From Cerioporus squamosus (taxonomy: Eukaryota; Basidiomycota; Agaricomycetes; Polyporales; Polyporaceae), in assembly GCA_022592435.1 (NCBI GenBank), contig JABYQS010000891.1:1-11595 (forward strand): DNA of 11,595 nucleotides, given 5' to 3'. The position numbers were made by a program, and so were the translations under genes. The notes beneath the pieces are model-generated. The model saw only the letters and a list, made by a program, of their open reading frames with translations. It did not search any database and was not told where the DNA came from. Shown here in pieces: positions 9,006 through 11,595 of the stretch (within the stretch, counting starts at the first letter, position 1; the number at the start of each line of letters is the position of its first letter).

Positions 9006-9742
9006 GTAGAAGGTAGTCGGAAATGCCGTCCTGAACATCACAACATGCAAAGCAGCAGACGTCTGTCACGGTAGTACCTGTCCATGTACTTAGATTGCCA
9101 ATTCCACCGTACGCATAGGCTCTGGCACTGCACGGCAATTCAGCTCTCAAGTAGAGCATTGATTGTCGACACCGCGACCGTCGATAGGTATGAATCACCT
9201 GAGCGCCATTTGGACCTTTCACAAAGGTCTGGCTGAGTGGCCTGCTGGGCGTAAGTACGGTTAGCAAGTAGTGGTTACGCTGTGCATGAGGCAATCCTGA
9301 TGGCAAGGCTCCCTAACCGCCTGAGCTCGAGCACCCGTTTGTAGCAAACGAGGATGGACAGGATTCTAGCATTACTTACGACAAGGCGAACCACTAAGAG
9401 TAGTGTGTCACTACTTACTTTCAAGTACCGGCAACGAATGGCTTGGAAGTCCAACCACTCAAACCCACTGCCATCCCGAAAGGATGACTGGTACCGTCCG
9501 GCTCGGGAGGTACTTCGCTGCATGTATATCCCGATCGGAAGCTCATGGATGAAACGCCGATGGTGGCAACGGAGGAGGAGACGAGCCGTCGTGGGCGGGA
9601 GCAAGACGCGTCGCCCCGGCAGCGCAAGGTTCGACGCTGTTCGGTGACAGCACCGCAAGGTTAGGGTTAAGTACGTATGTCACACCCTGTATTCGTGATC
9701 GAAATCCCACCACGATCGCAACCCGTGTCTCCCCTGGCCAAG
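9006..9742. other. Spacer between reductases 2 and 3
   Basis: This spacer holds the reductase 2 3' UTR, the second 3' block (9221-9310) and the reductase 3 upstream region. It lacks the promoter block found before copies 1 and 2. A small inverted repeat, AGTAGTG-tgt-CACTACT, lies at 9399-9415. The longest open frame (9354-9647) is Arg/Trp-rich with no family likeness, so I call no gene. Confidence 0.6.
9221..9310 (+). repeat. Duplicated 3' flank block, copy B
   Basis: Counterpart of 6748-6835, with the same ordered shared pieces including AAGTACGGTTAG and TGGCAAGGCT. It begins 216 nt after the reductase 2 stop; copy A begins 211 nt after the reductase 1 stop. Confidence 0.75.
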
Positions 9743-9750
9743 TATAAATA
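9743..9750 (+). promoter_or_regulatory. TATA box of reductase 3
   Basis: TATAAATA lies 96 nt before the ATG at 9839, followed by a C/A/T-rich leader (accaccacccaaccaccgct) typical of fungal 5' UTRs. Confidence 0.65.
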
Positions 9751-9838
9751 CGGTCACAGATGGCTCGAGGACTTGCACCCAACTCTCTTTTCTTGAATCC
9801 ACCACCACCCAACCACCGCTCCCAGCATACAAAGCCAG

Positions 9839-11417
9839 ATGACCGTCGTTAAGACCGCGAAGATCGGTGATGTCACCGTCGGCCGCATTGGCGTAAGTAA
9901 ACCAGAACTCGAGGTACTTATACGCGGTGTCCTAACGGTTTGTTCGTTGCAGCACGGGCTCATGATGATGACGTCCGTCGTACCACCCAGTTCTACTGCC
10001 CAGGATTGGATTACTGACTGCATTGCAGCTGGAGGGACCCGAACTTCCCTCTCCCCGACGAGGAGGCATTCGACGCCATCAAGGCCGGTGTCGATGCCAT
10101 GCCCGAGGGCGTGAAGATGTTCTTGAACAGCGGTATGTTCTTGCATTGCTCGATACTTAACTCGCAGCTCATACATCGACAGGCGAGTTCTACGGACCGG
10201 ACGCGTCCACCGCTAACTTGGAGCTTCTCTCGCGCTTCTACGCGAAGTACCCGAGTACGCACAGAAGACGTTCCTCTCGGTCAAAGTATTGAACTCCAGT
10301 GCTTCCGTGTCGTATCCCCTCTGACGCTGCAACCTTTGCAGGGCGGCACGAAGGCGAACTCCCTGATCCCCGATGGATCGTAAGAGCCCTTCTCAACCTC
10401 AGTTCTTGGATCGTCTTCTCATGAGTCTGTAGTCCGGAGAGAACCTGCGCCGCAGCGTTGACACCATCAACCAGAAGCTCGGTGGCATCAAGAAGATGGA
10501 CCTCTTCGAACCCGCGCGTGTCCCCGACAACGCGACAATCGAAGAAGGTGGTCAAGACCCTGCCGGCTTGAAGGACGAGGGCAAGTTCAGCTACATTGGC
10601 TTGTCTGAGTGCAGCGCTGCTACCCTCCGGAGAGGGCACTCGGTATGTCGATCTTCGGGCCTTCAGGTCTTCACAAGTCAGGAGCTGAGCCATCCCACTC
10701 GCAGGTGCACCCTATTGCTGCGGTCGAAATTGAAGTCAGTCTGTGTCTTACGAGGAGGAGACGAAGAAAGGTATGCGAGCACGCTTCTCAGGATGCATCA
10801 CATGCAGCACTGACCTCGACCTACTAGTTATCGCCACCGCGAAGGAGCTCGGTATCGCCATCGCCGCATACTCGTACGTGAGGTTTCCAGGTAACCCTGC
10901 TGTTGGCTGACCCCGTTCTAGACCCCTTGGACGAGGTTTCCTCCGGGCACGATCAAGAGCCCGAAGGATCTCCCTGGTGAGTGGTCCAGTCTAAGTACGA
11001 GTCTGCGTGCATTTGGCTAACGGGGCGTGCACAGCGGGAGACATGCGTCACCGGTTCACTCGCTTCCAGGAGGACGTGTTCAACCACAACATGGCTCTCG
11101 TCGAGAGTGTTAAGGCGATTGCCGAGAAGAAGGGCGTCACCCCAGGTCAACTGGCTCTAGCATGGGTTACCTCGCTCGGCGATCATGTCATTCCCATCCC
11201 GGCTCTTCGTAAGTCGCACTTGCGCTCATATCGTACGTACGCTGACGCATCGTTGATGCAGTAACAAGAAACGCAACCTGGAGAACATTGCTGCCGGGGA
11301 GATTGAGCTCACTGCAGCGGAGATTGAGGAGGTGAATGCCATCCTCGCCAAGACCCGGTCAAGGGTGGTCGGTACAACGACGCCGTCGACCCGAAGATGC
11401 TGCACCTTTGGGGATGA
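9839..11417 (+). CDS. Aldo-keto reductase 3, pyridoxal-reductase-like, divergent copy with several indels
   Basis: Same family as reductases 1 and 2. Exon blocks: 9839-9892, 9953-9972, 10029-10132, 10183-10285, 10342-10379, 10433-10642, 10705-10770, 10828-10873, 10922-10976, 11035-11208, 11262-11417. It keeps the fuller family sequence HGLMMMTW and DPNFPLPDEEAF after the first strand, then FLNSGEFYG (likely catalytic Tyr), DLFEPARV, IGLSEC, VHPIAAVEIEVS, AYSPLGRG, and MLHLWG at the end. All introns have GT..AG borders. It lacks intron 10 of copies 1 and 2. As written, the frame breaks at about 10253 and a stop follows in intron 4. Exon lengths against copy 1 show the breaks: exon 4 is 103 vs 104, 6 is 210 vs 208, 7 is 66 vs 67, 9 is 55 vs 56, 10 is 174 vs 175, and 11 is 156 vs 157. 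A compensated pair lies at 10547-10564. The intended length would be about 342 aa. Either a low-quality stretch or a young pseudogene. Confidence 0.85.
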
Positions 11418-11595
11418 AGTTGCTATGTACATATCACGTGAATCGGGACGTCGCTGTAATACTAGGCCGGTTGTATTGACTGGACGTTGGCGTTGTAGAT
11501 CGTCAGCCCGCGCACCAGAAGGACCGCTCCGAGGGGACCCATGGACGACATTCACCCATGGTCCATGGAAGCCCAAACTCCGTCGTTTTCCCAGC
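11418..11595. other. 3' flank of reductase 3 to window end
   Basis: No gene is supportable here. CACGTG (E-box core) occurs at 11435-11440. An inverted repeat, CCATGGAC (11539-11546) and GTCCATGG (11561-11568), could form a hairpin with 8-bp arms. A minus-strand frame is open at the edge, but its translation is not recognised. Confidence 0.45.

Noticed and set aside
9399..9415. Small inverted repeat with 7-bp arms
   Set aside because: Too short to call an RNA structure or mobile-element end without a partner or target-site duplication.
9354..9647. 97-codon plus-strand frame between reductases 2 and 3
   Set aside because: Arg/Trp-rich with no motif, and opposed by equally long minus-strand frames.
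9659..9672. TTAGGGTTAA, resembling a telomere repeat
   Set aside because: Only one unit is present; interstitial telomeric DNA would need several.
4864..11417. Biosynthetic gene cluster
   Set aside because: Only tandem reductases are present. There is no synthase, transporter or regulator gene, so a cluster call is unsupported.

Overview
The window looks like nuclear DNA of a filamentous basidiomycete, most likely an agaricomycete. The genes are cut by many 48-119 nt introns with GT..AG borders, the proteins are typical fungal housekeeping and redox families, and there are no bacterial-style operons. Gene models were built by hand from reading frame, splice borders and remembered family motifs; no alignment was run.

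Layout: (1) Positions 1-1126, minus strand: 5' part of a kynureninase gene (NAD+/tryptophan degradation), running off the left edge before the PLP-lysine. Its sequence is recognisable throughout but carries small indels in exons 1 and 5. (2) 1127-2732: about 1.6 kb with no supportable gene. (3) 2733-4157, minus strand: a complete, frame-perfect 8-exon syntaxin/Sso1-type Qa-SNARE (328 aa). (4) 4158-4863: the divergent promoter region between the SNARE and the first reductase. (5) 4864-11417, plus strand: three head-to-tail aldo-keto reductase genes of the fungal pyridoxal-reductase-like (Plr1/AKR8-like) group. Copies 1 and 2 (339 and 340 aa, 12 exons each) are very similar, share intron positions and some intron sequence, and sit in a duplicated unit that also includes a promoter block and a 3' flank block. 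Copy 3 (11 exons) is older, lacks one intron, and has one to several indels in six of its eleven exons. (6) 11418-11595: 3' flank with a short inverted repeat.

How the genes relate: the SNARE is a secretion component with no obvious tie to the others. The reductases probably reduce pyridoxal or other aldehydes/ketones with NADPH. Kynureninase needs pyridoxal phosphate, so a vitamin B6 link is conceivable, but adjacency alone is weak evidence. The most informative features are the recent tandem duplication with its near-identical promoter block, a shortened active-site-side loop in copies 1 and 2, a GC-AG intron in copy 2, and the concentration of frame-breaking indels in the two outer genes while the three central genes are perfect. 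No clearly novel system was found.
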